Assembly (NCBI GenBank): GCA_039819785.1
Contig: JBCBRH010000010.1
Span: 1-64,000 of the forward strand
Direction: 5' to 3'
Source of the DNA: JBCBRD01 sp039819785
Lineage (GTDB): Bacteria; Pseudomonadota; Alphaproteobacteria; Rhizobiales; Hyphomicrobiaceae
Length of the DNA stretch: 64,000 nt
Part shown: piece after piece, positions 25,561 through 34,295 of the stretch
Layout: the number at the start of each line of letters is the position of its first letter
Position numbering within the stretch: position 1 is the first letter of the stretch
Translations under genes and position numbers: made by a program
Notes under the pieces: generated by a model
The model's input: only the letters and a program-made list of their open reading frames with translations
The model's database searches: none
Told to the model about the DNA's origin: nothing

Positions 25561-26738
25561 CCCGTCAACTTGAAGGCCAGAACGGGAGACAGAGTAAGCG
25601 GGGTGAGCTGAGACGTGGGCATGGCGAACGGCGTAAGCTGTCGTCCGTTTCAGACCTCGTTGATGCCGGTTTGATCCTGGAAAGCGATATTGCAGCCTTG
25701 GAACCTGTAGGTGAGCGGTACGCTGTAGCGCTTTCTCCAACCATCGTGGAGGCCATTCGGACGGAACGCGCACGTGGGCTCGCGGATGGACCGATGGCGC
25801 GACAATTTCTGCCCGATGCGCGTGAAGGCGTCACGCACGCCGAGGAGGTGGCGGACCCCATCGGGGATCAGCTTAAGAGCCCCGTCCCGGGCATTGTGCA
25901 TCGCTACCCTGACAGGGCTCTGCTCAAGCTGGCGACTGCCTGCCCTGTCTATTGCCGTTTCTGCTTCAGGCGCGAACAGGTCGGGCCCGGCCAGGCGGCG
26001 ATGTTGCCTGCTGACGATCTTGCGGGCGCGCTGGCCTATATCCGAAACACGCCTGCCATCTGGGAAGTCATCCTGACAGGCGGCGACCCGCTGGTTTTGG
26101 CCCCTCGACATTTGAGGACTGTGCAAGCCGCACTCAGTGACATTGAGCACGTTAAAATTGTCCGATGGCACACGCGCGTGCCGGTTGTTGCGCCTGAACT
26201 CCTGACAGCTGATCTCATCGCGGCCTTGGTCGTGCCGGGCAAGACTACGTACCTCGCTTTGCATGCGAACCATGCGGATGAATTCACGCCTGAGGCGGAT
26301 GCGGGCCTGCGCGCGTTGAGGGATGCAGGCCTCGTGCTCGTTAGCCAGTCTGTTTTGTTGCGCGGTATAAACGATGACGTTGCAACGCTCGAAGCTTTGA
26401 TGCGGACATTCGTCGAGCGCGGGATCACACCGTACTACCTCCACCATCCCGACCTTGCTCCGGGGACGAGACATTTCCGGTTGTCGATTGCCGAAGGCCA
26501 GGAATTAATGAGAGCGTTGCGGGGTCGTTTGTCCGGGCTCGCGCAACCGACGTATGTGCTCGATATGCCGGGTGCGTTTGGGAAAGTGCCGATCGGTCCC
26601 AATTACGTGTCACAAACCGACGACGGCGTGGCTATTCTCGCGACCGATGGACGGGTGCACGCCTACCCTGATTTGCAGGAACCTGATGGCGACGGGTGGG
26701 AGGGTTCCGCTCAGCCCTCACCGGTCCAGGACATCTAA
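25557..26738 (+). CDS. epmB: EF-P beta-lysylation protein EpmB (lysine 2,3-aminomutase family)
   Basis: A radical-SAM, PLP-dependent aminomutase that converts the EF-P-bound or free lysine to beta-lysine. It is 393 residues. The iron-sulfur motif is C129-x3-C133-x2-C136 within ACPVYCRFCFRR, and the HTRVPV and HHPDLAPGTRHFR regions are typical of the family. An N-terminal basic extension of about 40 residues precedes the conserved part. The start overlaps the stop of epmA by four bases. Together with efp and epmA this forms a compact modification locus. Distinguishing EpmB from a free-lysine 2,3-aminomutase rests on context. Confidence 0.95.
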   Translation: MTRQLEGQNGRQSKRGELRRGHGERRKLSSVSDLVDAGLILESDIAALEPVGERYAVALSPTIVEAIRTERARGLADGPMARQFLPDAREGVTHAEEVADPIGDQLKSPVPGIVHRYPDRALLKLATACPVYCRFCFRREQVGPGQAAMLPADDLAGALAYIRNTPAIWEVILTGGDPLVLAPRHLRTVQAALSDIEHVKIVRWHTRVPVVAPELLTADLIAALVVPGKTTYLALHANHADEFTPEADAGLRALRDAGLVLVSQSVLLRGINDDVATLEALMRTFVERGITPYYLHHPDLAPGTRHFRLSIAEGQELMRALRGRLSGLAQPTYVLDMPGAFGKVPIGPNYVSQTDDGVAILATDGRVHAYPDLQEPDGDGWEGSAQPSPVQDI

Positions 26739-26765
26739 ACGAGCCTTAGATTGCGTATCGTTCGC

Positions 26766-28379
26766 ATGGCAATACCGTCCCAAACACAGCGCCGCAAGAC
26801 GCTGCCTCTTCAAGTCGTCTGGTTCAAACGCGACCTGCGTGTGCACGACCATGCGGCGCTGGCTGGAGCTGCAGCGGCTGGTCCTGTGTTGCCGTTGTTT
26901 GTTGCAGAACCCGGTCTTTATGCGCAGCCCGATGCGGCCGGACGCCATTGGGCGTTTCTCAGTGAATGTCTTGAAGCCCTGCAGTGCGATCTGGTGCGCA
27001 TGGGGCAGCCGCTGATTGTTGCCACGGGCGACGTGGTTGATGTGCTTAATGCCATTCATGCCAAGTGCGGGATTGATGCGCTGTGGTCCCATGAGGAAAC
27101 GGGAAACGCCTGGACGTTCACGCGCGATAAACGAGTGAGCGTCTGGTGCAGAGGAAATGGTGTCCCTTGGCACGAAGAGCGCCAATTCGGCGTCATTCGG
27201 CGACTGAAGGATCGCAATGGCTGGGCCAAAGCCTGGGACCGTCAGATGGCTGAGCGGCAGGTCAGCGCTCCATCGGCGTTACCGCCAATTGAGACGGTCC
27301 CCCTTGCCGGATTCCAGCCCTGCGATACCCTTCCAACGCTTCAACATCTTGGGCTGAGTGCAGACCCGTGCCCCGGCCGTCAACGGGGTGGGCGGCTGCG
27401 CGGAATTGGACTGCTAAATAGTTTTTTGACCGCGCGGGGCCAGGACTATCGCCGCGAAATGTCATCTCCGGTGACGGCTTTTGAAGCGTGCTCCAGGCTT
27501 TCGGCGCATCTGGCCTACGGTTCACTTTCTATGCGTGAGATCACCCAAACCGTTTATGCGCGGATGGCCGATCTGAAAGAGCAAGACCCAAGCCCCGAGA
27601 CCAGAGCGTGGCGTGCGTCGCTGTCATCGTTTGCTGGACGCCTGCATTGGCACTGCCATTTTATGCAAAAGCTGGAAGACGAGCCACGGCTGGAGTTTGA
27701 AAATCTGCATCCAGCCTACGTTGGCATGCGTCCCGATGAGGCTGACCGCGCGAAGTTGGCCGCGTGGTGCAATGGCGAAACCGGGTTTCCATTTGTCGAT
27801 GCGTGCATGCGTGCACTCCACCAGACCGGCTGGTTGAACTTCCGAATGCGCGCGATGATGATGTCGTTTGCAAGCTACCATCTTTGGTTGCCATGGCGGG
27901 CCACGGGGGAACACTTGGCGCGGCAGTTTACGGACTACGAACCCGGCATTCACTGGCCGCAGTCGCAAATGCAATCCGGTACAACCGGCATTAACACCGT
28001 GCGCATCTATAACCCCGTTAAGCAAAGCGAAGATCAAGATCCCGCTGGGACGTTCATTCGCAGCTATTGCCCCGAGCTGGCCGCCGTACCGGATAACTTC
28101 ATTCACGCACCCTGGACGTGGGATGGGTTTCAAAGCGAAGTCAACGGGCGATATCCTGAGCGGATTGTTGACCATGTGGTGGCGGCCCGGGCTGCGCGAG
28201 AAGCTATTTATGGCGTGCGCAAAAGTGGGGCTTTCCGCCAGGATGCCGACAAGATCCAGAGCAAGCACGGCAGCCGCAAATCGGGCATCCGGCATACGGG
28301 TCAGCGCGGCAAGTCAGCCGCTCCGCGCAAACGCAAGTCGCGGCCCTCGTCTAATACGCAGCTAGACCTCGATTTGTAG
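26766..28379 (+). CDS. Cryptochrome/photolyase family protein (GTTGINTVRIYNP subgroup)
   Basis: 537 residues from the ATG at 26766; a TTG 15 bases earlier is less likely. The N-terminal Rossmann-like domain begins LPLQVVWFKRDLRVHDHAAL, and the C-terminal FAD domain contains GRLHWHCHFMQKLEDEP, TGFPFVDACMRALHQTGWLNFRMR and IHWPQSQMQSGTTG. In this subgroup the last region differs from the SGTDA.PYFRIFNP of classical class I photolyases, so it is a separate branch. A basic tail of about 50 residues rich in Lys, Arg and Ser closes the protein. It probably repairs UV photoproducts or senses light. A classical class I enzyme is encoded at 48774-50213. Confidence 0.92.
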   Translation: MAIPSQTQRRKTLPLQVVWFKRDLRVHDHAALAGAAAAGPVLPLFVAEPGLYAQPDAAGRHWAFLSECLEALQCDLVRMGQPLIVATGDVVDVLNAIHAKCGIDALWSHEETGNAWTFTRDKRVSVWCRGNGVPWHEERQFGVIRRLKDRNGWAKAWDRQMAERQVSAPSALPPIETVPLAGFQPCDTLPTLQHLGLSADPCPGRQRGGRLRGIGLLNSFLTARGQDYRREMSSPVTAFEACSRLSAHLAYGSLSMREITQTVYARMADLKEQDPSPETRAWRASLSSFAGRLHWHCHFMQKLEDEPRLEFENLHPAYVGMRPDEADRAKLAAWCNGETGFPFVDACMRALHQTGWLNFRMRAMMMSFASYHLWLPWRATGEHLARQFTDYEPGIHWPQSQMQSGTTGINTVRIYNPVKQSEDQDPAGTFIRSYCPELAAVPDNFIHAPWTWDGFQSEVNGRYPERIVDHVVAARAAREAIYGVRKSGAFRQDADKIQSKHGSRKSGIRHTGQRGKSAAPRKRKSRPSSNTQLDLDL

Positions 28380-28431
28380 TCTGCTCTTTTAGTGTGCCGG
28401 CCATGCGGGAGGCCAGCGCGTGACCCGTGGA

Positions 28432-29148
28432 TCAGGCGACCGGCTGGTCGGCGCTATCCTTTGGCTTTGCCTGTGCACCTTCGGCCCCGTCTGCTTCGAC
28501 TTTGGCTGCATCGTCGTCCCAACGGACAGACCATAGGTAGTACTCCATGGCCGCTCCGACGATTCCAGACACGAGTCCGATCAACGCAAATGCTGGGGCC
28601 AGTTGTGGCGTCACAAACAGCAAGACGGCGACCGCGACGGCTGGGATGCAAAAACACAGGTAAGCCGCTAATCGTTGTTCGCGTTCACCTTTCGCGTTTG
28701 AAATCGCGGGACGGGACTGCCATTCGGATGGCTCCGAGATTTGTACGCGATCTGGTCCTGGTGGGCGCGTGAACCGCATTGCTGCCCATGACGCCACGAT
28801 TAAAATCAAGAGCGCTGCCACAACCCATTGCTCAATCTCGATGAACAGGCCCACGGCAACGGGAAAGCTCACGGCACCGAGGCAGACCGCCAGCGCCACG
28901 TCCCGCACCCGTTCCGGTAACGTGGTCGACTGCGCCAAGGCAATGGACTTGCGCACACCGCGTCCATAGCGCCAAGCCGTGATGACACCGGCAGCCGCAG
29001 TGATGTCGATCAACAGCATGGCCACGACGCCGAAATGGTCGCTGGGCGGCAATGCCTCTAGTGCATAGCCAAGCCCCAATACAATCACAAAGCCGATCGT
29101 CGAGGTGGTGAGGGCCAAAGCCGCGGCGTGCCCACGCAAACGGTTCAT
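28432..29148 (-). CDS. Multi-pass membrane protein of unknown function
   Basis: 238 residues from the ATG at 29148, preceded by AAAGGA at good spacing. About six hydrophobic segments are visible, in two groups of helices separated by a charged loop near residues 125-150 that includes RPPGPDRVQISEPSEW. The C-terminus is a short acidic tail (DDDAAKVEADGAEG). No known domain recognised. It converges with the cryptochrome-like gene and is divergent from the alginate-lyase-family gene. Inner-membrane localisation is clear from hydrophobicity; function is not. Confidence 0.78.
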   Translation of the reverse strand: MNRLRGHAAALALTTSTIGFVIVLGLGYALEALPPSDHFGVVAMLLIDITAAAGVITAWRYGRGVRKSIALAQSTTLPERVRDVALAVCLGAVSFPVAVGLFIEIEQWVVAALLILIVASWAAMRFTRPPGPDRVQISEPSEWQSRPAISNAKGEREQRLAAYLCFCIPAVAVAVLLFVTPQLAPAFALIGLVSGIVGAAMEYYLWSVRWDDDAAKVEADGAEGAQAKPKDSADQPVA

Positions 29149-29225
29149 TGTTGATCCTTTGATTAATTCCAAAGTCACCTAACATAAAAATCTAAACATA
29201 ACGCTTTTGCGACAAACTATGAGCC

Positions 29226-30278
29226 ATGAAACTCGCTCGTGTTGCGCAAAAGATTATGAGGGACACCTGCTGCGAACGTGCGTCGCGTGGCCCAATGTTA
29301 GTGGCTGTCGTCTTAGCGAGTGTCTTGAGCCCGGCCTCCATTGCCGGTGCATGTCCGGCTCAATCGCTTGAGCCTGTCACCGACTTCCGGCTGGAACGGT
29401 TTTATACCGACGCCCGAAGCAGCCAAGTGCGCGCGGATATCCGAGCGGCCAACCGGGCACAAAGCCGTCCTTTGAAGATGTTTTTAAACCGGATCGCTGA
29501 CGTGTCGGACCGGGCCGTTCTCCATGGGGACCGCGTGGCCGCTGAGTGCGGTTTGAACGCGCTTTTGAAATGGACCAGGGCCGACGCAATGGCTGGTCCG
29601 ATGCCGACCAAGCAAAGCGAGCATCATCGTAAATGGGCACTGTCCGGTTTGGCGCTCGCTTATTTGAAGCTGAAACCGTTCGCCAGCCTTGAAGCGCGCG
29701 CCGGGATTGAACCATGGCTTCAAAACTTGGCGGGTGATGCTCAAGCCGTTTTCGCAGATGGCAAAACCACACGAAACAACCACTATTACTGGCTTGGCCT
29801 TGCGGTCGGCGCAGTGGGCCTGGCGACTGACATGCCGCATTACTGGGATGCCGCCAGGGTGATCCTGGAGCGTGGACTGGATGACATCGATGAGGACGGG
29901 CATCTGCCAATGGAGATGGCGCGAGGCCGCAAGGCGCTTCACTATCATGTGTTCGCGGTGACGCCGCTTGCGGTTCTGACATGGCTGACGGCGGAGAAGG
30001 GTCAGCCGGTTTCACCCGCGCGGCAGCGGGCGCTCACGCGACTTGTGGAATCGACTTTGGCTGGTGTGCGCGCGCCTGATTTGTTTTCCGACAAAGCTGG
30101 CACTGCTCAGGACCTGCCAAGTGACCGGCCGAACTTTGCAGGCTATGGATGGCCGGCATTGCTAACCTTCCGACCCTCCAAGGTTGATGCGGTCGCCAGC
30201 CTGCCAGCCTATGGACGTCGACATCGCTGGCTTGGGGGTGACATTCGCGCTCTTATGGCCGCAGTGCAAAAGCGATAA
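29226..30278 (+). CDS. Alginate lyase family (PL5-like) secreted protein
   Basis: 350 residues with an N-terminal hydrophobic region (MLVAVVLASVLSPASIAGACP) that should act as an export signal. The remainder is an alpha-barrel typical of polysaccharide lyase family 5. It has the catalytic-loop motif NNHYYW (Asn-His), a following GLAVGAVGLATD helix, and DGHLPMEMARGRKALHYHVFAVTPL, which carries the Arg and Tyr expected at the active site. AlgL of alginate producers clears misplaced alginate in the periplasm. No alginate synthesis genes are in the window, so the substrate may be another uronate polymer. It is followed at 109 bp by a di-heme peroxidase gene. Confidence 0.82.
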   Translation: MKLARVAQKIMRDTCCERASRGPMLVAVVLASVLSPASIAGACPAQSLEPVTDFRLERFYTDARSSQVRADIRAANRAQSRPLKMFLNRIADVSDRAVLHGDRVAAECGLNALLKWTRADAMAGPMPTKQSEHHRKWALSGLALAYLKLKPFASLEARAGIEPWLQNLAGDAQAVFADGKTTRNNHYYWLGLAVGAVGLATDMPHYWDAARVILERGLDDIDEDGHLPMEMARGRKALHYHVFAVTPLAVLTWLTAEKGQPVSPARQRALTRLVESTLAGVRAPDLFSDKAGTAQDLPSDRPNFAGYGWPALLTFRPSKVDAVASLPAYGRRHRWLGGDIRALMAAVQKR

Positions 30279-30386
30279 GCTATTCGCGGCTAACCGGTGC
30301 GGGCCTTCGCTAAGCAGCGCCTTCAATCCGCGGCCTGCTTCACGGTCGCGCCTCTCCACACTCATTCGGATGATTGCCGAAACTCA

Positions 30387-31412
30387 ATGATGGCCCGACG
30401 TTTTAAAACGCCTGTGTTGATAGCAACCATTGCCCTGTTCGGTTGGTTGGCCATGAACGTCCAACTTGTGCAGGCTGAGCCGACCACGCCTTTGAAGTCT
30501 GTTAAACCGGCGGATGCTGAGCGGTTGCGCGCATTCTGGTCTCCGATCCTGCGCCGGCCTGATGTCATGACGGTGAAGGGGGACCCGACAAAAACATTAG
30601 GCGCGACATGGCTGGCCGCGCTGGGAGAACGCCTGTTCTTTGACAGTCGGCTATCTGGCGGCCAATCGATAGCGTGTGCCACCTGTCACCAGCCCGCTTT
30701 GGGATTTGCCGACGGGCAAGCTTTGCGTACCGGACTTCGCGGTCGGCGTCTCGCGCATACCGTGCCCAGCCTTTGGGGTGTGGGTGGTGCCAAGGCGCTC
30801 AACTGGGACGGTGCTGTCGCGACGCTTGAGGAGCACACTGATCAGCCCCTGACAGACCCTGATGAGATGGCGGCCAATTGGGATGACGTTCTGGCTCGCC
30901 TTCGCGCCGACCCGGCGATCAGGATCACTCTGCCAGATGGTATGGAGCTCACGGCTCAGACGGTTCGTGCGGCGCTTGCTTCTTATCAGAGGCGACTGGA
31001 TGCGCCTCGCACTCGTTTTGACCGTTGGATCGAGGGCGAACGCACCGCGCTTTCACCGGAAGAACAGGCGGGCTTTGCCCTTTTTGTCGGCAAGGCGTCG
31101 TGCATCTCGTGTCATAACGGACCGCGGTTCAGCGATGACCGGCTCCACGATATCGGGCTGCAAGAACAGAGTAGCGGCGCGCTTAAGTTGGTTGCCGGAG
31201 GGGCAAAAAAAACGCCACACCTTCGCGGCATCAGCAAAACAGGACCCTATATGCATGACGGGCGATTTGAAACGCTAGAAGAGACCCTGGCCCATTATGG
31301 TCGACGGGGGCTTCGCATTGGACTGCAGCACCACGCACGGACTCGCCCGGCGGTGGTAACGTTGTCTGAGAGCGAACAATTTGCATTGCGCGCTTTCCTT
31401 GAGACGCTCTGA
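30387..31412 (+). CDS. Di-heme cytochrome c peroxidase family protein
   Basis: 341 residues from the double ATG at 30387/30390. The leader MARRFKTPVLIATIALFGWLA continues to NVQLVQA and is a clear signal peptide. Two haem c sites are present: CATCHQ (with GLRGRR... downstream) and CISCHNGPRFSD. Between them lie the RxxxTPxLW-like RRLAHTVPSLWGVG and the Trp/Asp region NWDGAVATLEEHTDQP. The MauG/CcpA group reduces hydrogen peroxide or oxidises protein tryptophans in the periplasm. It probably acts near the outer face of the cytoplasmic membrane. A GTG at 30297 is an alternative start but would put a long unlikely leader before the signal peptide. Confidence 0.93.
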   Translation: MMARRFKTPVLIATIALFGWLAMNVQLVQAEPTTPLKSVKPADAERLRAFWSPILRRPDVMTVKGDPTKTLGATWLAALGERLFFDSRLSGGQSIACATCHQPALGFADGQALRTGLRGRRLAHTVPSLWGVGGAKALNWDGAVATLEEHTDQPLTDPDEMAANWDDVLARLRADPAIRITLPDGMELTAQTVRAALASYQRRLDAPRTRFDRWIEGERTALSPEEQAGFALFVGKASCISCHNGPRFSDDRLHDIGLQEQSSGALKLVAGGAKKTPHLRGISKTGPYMHDGRFETLEETLAHYGRRGLRIGLQHHARTRPAVVTLSESEQFALRAFLETL

Positions 31413-31928
31413 GACGGAGGCGGCGTGTACGTTATGCACAGCTTCTGTGGATAACGTGTCTCTGTTCCGCAACAGATCCTGACATGGTGTCGAACCATGC
31501 ACGAAAGTGTTACTCAACAGGCAATTCAGCAACCAAATTCTAAAAATATAGTCATATCAATAATTTACTCAGACGTATGAACGTGTTGGATTGGCTGTCT
31601 TTTAGCTTTACTGTGTTCAGCCAGGTTAATCGTGTGCAATGGAATATAGATCAGCCAACGGAAATACTGTTCAATAGTCCCACGCTGTCGGGTTCGAGCT
31701 CGATAGACGACAAAGCAGCAGCAGCGTACCGCCGTCCCTCGCGATCGCTCGCTGCACTCCGGTGAAAGCTGTCGTGGCGATGCCCCCTTGCCCGCGACGG
31801 CTAATTACAAGAACCGGAAAACGAAGGTGGGTGGTGCGTTCTCTTAGGTCCCTCTTGGCGGACGCACCACCTATCCAATTACCATGATGCGCCCCGCACA
31901 TCGAACCTCGATTTTCACCATTCGGACT
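31413..31928. other. Convergent intergenic region with a hairpin, no gene seen
   Basis: About 515 bp between convergent genes. The left part is AT-richer around 31530-31575. A perfect 10-bp inverted repeat, GGTGGTGCGT (31830-31839) with ACGCACCACC (31862-31871), could form a transcription-stopping hairpin although no T-run follows. A GGTTCGAGCTC string near 31690 resembles a tRNA T-loop, but the flanks do not pair. Short open frames here lack support. Confidence 0.4.
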
Positions 31929-32396
31929 TTAACGAAGGCTGGCCTTTGCCCTGGTGCAACGGCGGAGATCGGCAGGGGCTCGTTTCCAGATCATGGTCTG
32001 GCTGAGTGTCTTTAATCCGGCGTATCCCAGAACCCGAAGATCACCGTTTTCGAGCGGCGTCAGTTCAACATCGAATTTTTGCCCAAAGTCGGGATCGAGA
32101 ATCCATCCGTTATCCCACCGTCCTGCCGTCACGAATTGAACGTCGCCAATAATCTCCATCCCGCACGCGCCGGTATTCTGGTCATCCTTCAACCAAACGA
32201 GCTTGCCACACAGACCGTCACCACAACTGGTAATCTCGACCGCGCCGCGTCCGGTGTGTTCAAACCATAGTCCGAGTGGAGCCGCTCCAGGCTTGGCATC
32301 CGAGGGAAGCGACACCAGGCAGCAAGCAAACAGTGTCACGACCAGTCCAAACCAAATTGCGGCTGATCGCGTTGAACCTGATGTGATGTGGATCAT
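31929..32396 (-). CDS. DUF2147 family exported protein
   Basis: 155 residues from the ATG at 32396. The leader MIHITSGSTRSAAIWFGLVV and the following hydrophobic residues to SDAKP form a signal peptide. The mature part is a small beta-rich domain of the DUF2147 type: GLWFEHTGRGAVEITSCGDG, LCGKLVWLKDDQNTG with paired cysteines, then GRWDNGWILDPDFGQKFDV and a closing LRVLGYAGLKTLSQTMIWKR. Members are periplasmic or envelope proteins of unknown role. An open frame extends upstream to 32561, but that extra part overlaps the neighbouring gene and reads poorly. Confidence 0.85.
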   Translation of the reverse strand: MIHITSGSTRSAAIWFGLVVTLFACCLVSLPSDAKPGAAPLGLWFEHTGRGAVEITSCGDGLCGKLVWLKDDQNTGACGMEIIGDVQFVTAGRWDNGWILDPDFGQKFDVELTPLENGDLRVLGYAGLKTLSQTMIWKRAPADLRRCTRAKASLR

Positions 32397-32550
32397 GAAA
32401 CAGCTCTTGGCCAAGCAGTTGGACGAGTAGGAAGTCTGACTGATTTGGGGGCGTATTTGCAATGGCAAATCAATTTGCACCCACCACCCTTGTTGCTTGA
32501 TTTCTAACTGCGATTCACTTTCCGCATCGTAAATGTCAGACTTTGCAGCG

Positions 32551-33015
32551 TTATGCTGCAAGACCCAGGCTGTTCGAAGTTGAACGCACCTGATAACCCG
32601 TTTCTATCCGCGCCTTCAGGCGGACTTTTGTGGAGTTGGTGAGAGCGCGTTGAGAAGACACCCACCAAACCACTTTTTGGGGGGCGAAACCCCAATTGGC
32701 GTTTAGCCTGAGGTTTGCGGCTGCGCGTGCCAACGGCTGCAACACTGCAAAGCCGTTTGAGAGCAGGATGCGGGCCAATCGGCGGGACTGCAGGACATCA
32801 ATCAGGGACCACAGTCGAACAAGAATGGCCACGCCCTCTGCTGTAGACCCTTCGAAATCTGCCCAAAAGTGATCCTCAAACTGTTCGCGTGCAGACCGGG
32901 AATGCCCTTTGAACAAAACCGAGGTGTGGCCCGTGGCGATCATCTGGTTCAAGGCCTGTTCCATTCTGTCGGCTGCAACAGTTGGCACGTCCGCGATATC
33001 GAATGGGATTTTCAT
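32551..33015 (-). CDS. Small helical protein of unknown function
   Basis: 154 residues, ATG at 33015 with a strong GAGGAG at about ten bases. It is predicted to be soluble and largely helical, with ADRMEQALNQMIATGHTSVLF early on, hydrophobic helices in the middle (GVAILVRLWSLIDVLQSRRLARILLSNGF) and a basic C-terminus with several Trp residues. By length and amphipathic helices it could be a phasin-like or granule-associated protein, but the sequence does not clearly match and I do not assign it. It stands about 25 bp after the cold-shock-like gene on the same strand, so they may form an operon. Confidence 0.65.
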   Translation of the reverse strand: MKIPFDIADVPTVAADRMEQALNQMIATGHTSVLFKGHSRSAREQFEDHFWADFEGSTAEGVAILVRLWSLIDVLQSRRLARILLSNGFAVLQPLARAAANLRLNANWGFAPQKVVWWVSSQRALTNSTKVRLKARIETGYQVRSTSNSLGLAA

Positions 33016-33039
33016 GGGATTTGATCTCCTCTTGAAGCG

Positions 33040-33264
33040 TTAGCGTGCTTTTTGGCCATCTGCGAACACGGACCACGGTGACCCGGTCAGTAAAATGACG
33101 TCTTTTGCGCGCGCTGAATTGAGGAGAAAATCAACATCGTGGCCGACCAAGCGGCCATTGACGTTTACGACCTCTGCATCGGAAAAGCGATACTTGCGGC
33201 CGTTTTCGGCTTTAATAACACCAACACCGAGTTTCTTGCTGAATTTTGTAATATGTCCGTGCAT
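33040..33264 (-). CDS. Cold-shock-domain-like small protein
   Basis: 74 residues from the ATG at 33264, which has a near-perfect GGAGGT five bases upstream. An in-frame start at 33306 has no such site. The pattern GHITKFSKKLGVGVIKAENGRKYRFSDAEVVN resembles the first three strands of a cold-shock OB fold, with G.I..F....G.GVI replacing the usual KWFN..KGFGFI. The aromatic RNP residues are reduced in number, so nucleic-acid binding is uncertain. The C-terminal half (VGHDVDFLLNSARAKDVILLTG) is consistent with strands 4-5. It may be cotranscribed with the downstream 154-residue gene. Confidence 0.7.
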   Translation of the reverse strand: MHGHITKFSKKLGVGVIKAENGRKYRFSDAEVVNVNGRLVGHDVDFLLNSARAKDVILLTGSPWSVFADGQKAR

Positions 33265-33512
33265 ATCGACCTCCATGTTTTCATAGAACCGAAGCGGAAT
33301 GTTCACGCGGGTTCTTTTTTGCGATGGAGGGAATATGAGGCGTCAAACGCTCAAGGGCTGTTCCCGAAGCGACATCATAACGGCTTTATGAAATAAGGTT
33401 AATCAATTCTCTGATTTAAAAGCGACAAAGATTGTTGCACGGTGTGTGGCTGTTGAAAGCAGCGCCATCTGGACTGATGCTCAGAACTGGGGTTGCGTTT
33501 CCGGGCATTTAT

Positions 33513-34295
33513 TCAGCGCTTTGGCATATTGACGACGGTTGCTGGATCCGTTGGGTGTTCATCACCAACCATCATCCCATCATCAATTCGCAAAATTCGG
33601 TCTGCGTATTTCAGTGTCCTATGGTCGTGCGTCACGGCCAGGATGCAGCGGCTTTTATCTTCGGCCACCTTGGCTAAGAGCTCCATGACGGCCTTGCCAT
33701 TTTCGCCATCCAAGGCAGCTGTTGGTTCATCTGCCAGGATCACCGACGGTGAGGCGGCCAGGGCCCGAGCAATGGCGACGCGCTGTTTTTCGCCGCCTGA
33801 CAGTTTGGAAGGAACTGCGGCGATGCGATGGGACAACCCCACCTCGTCCAGGGCGCGCTCCGCCAATTCACGGGCCTGCTGCTTCCCCGTCAACCGACCT
33901 GCAAATTGGACATCGAGGGCCAGCATGACGTTTTCCAGAGCCGTCAGTGTTGGAAACAGATTGTAAGACTGGAAAACAAAACCAATGTTCTTGCGTCTGA
34001 TTTTGGCCAAACCTTCAGCCGAGAGGCCCGCTGTGGATTGTCCGGCGATGCTCAATTCACCTTTGTTTTGTTTCATGATGCAGCCGAGGATGGACAAAAG
34101 TGTCGTCTTGCCGCTGCCCGATGGCCCCATCAGGAGTGTCAGCTGACCGGCGTGGAGCTCGATATCGACACCCTTGAGGACGTCGACCGCCATGGCGCCT
34201 GTTCCAAATGTCTTCGTAATCCCAGTAGCCCGCAGAATGGTCTCGCGCGGCTCTGCCAGCTTGTGTATCGCTTTGCGTTGGGCCGGCTTGCTCAT
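33513..34295 (-). CDS. ABC transporter ATP-binding protein, LolD/MacB type, with no adjacent permease
   Basis: 260 residues from the ATG at 34295 (AGGAAA upstream). It has a complete nucleotide-binding domain: Walker A GPSGSGKTT, Q-loop with FVFQSYNLFPTLTALENV, the ABC signature LSGGEKQR, Walker B VILADEPTAALD, and a switch His in VTHDHRTLKYADRI. The Leu-Phe-Pro after the Q-loop and the NVMLAL spacing point to the LolD/MacB/FtsE group, which pairs with FtsX-like permeases to power extraction or export across the envelope. No permease, adaptor or outer-membrane factor is found in the flanking DNA. An extension to 34370 is open but has no ribosome site. Partner elsewhere or lost. Confidence 0.9.
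   Translation of the reverse strand: MSKPAQRKAIHKLAEPRETILRATGITKTFGTGAMAVDVLKGVDIELHAGQLTLLMGPSGSGKTTLLSILGCIMKQNKGELSIAGQSTAGLSAEGLAKIRRKNIGFVFQSYNLFPTLTALENVMLALDVQFAGRLTGKQQARELAERALDEVGLSHRIAAVPSKLSGGEKQRVAIARALAASPSVILADEPTAALDGENGKAVMELLAKVAEDKSRCILAVTHDHRTLKYADRILRIDDGMMVGDEHPTDPATVVNMPKR

Noticed and set aside
31670..31720. GGGTTCGAGCTC resembling a tRNA T-loop
   Set aside because: The flanking five bases do not pair and no acceptor, D or anticodon stem can be drawn.
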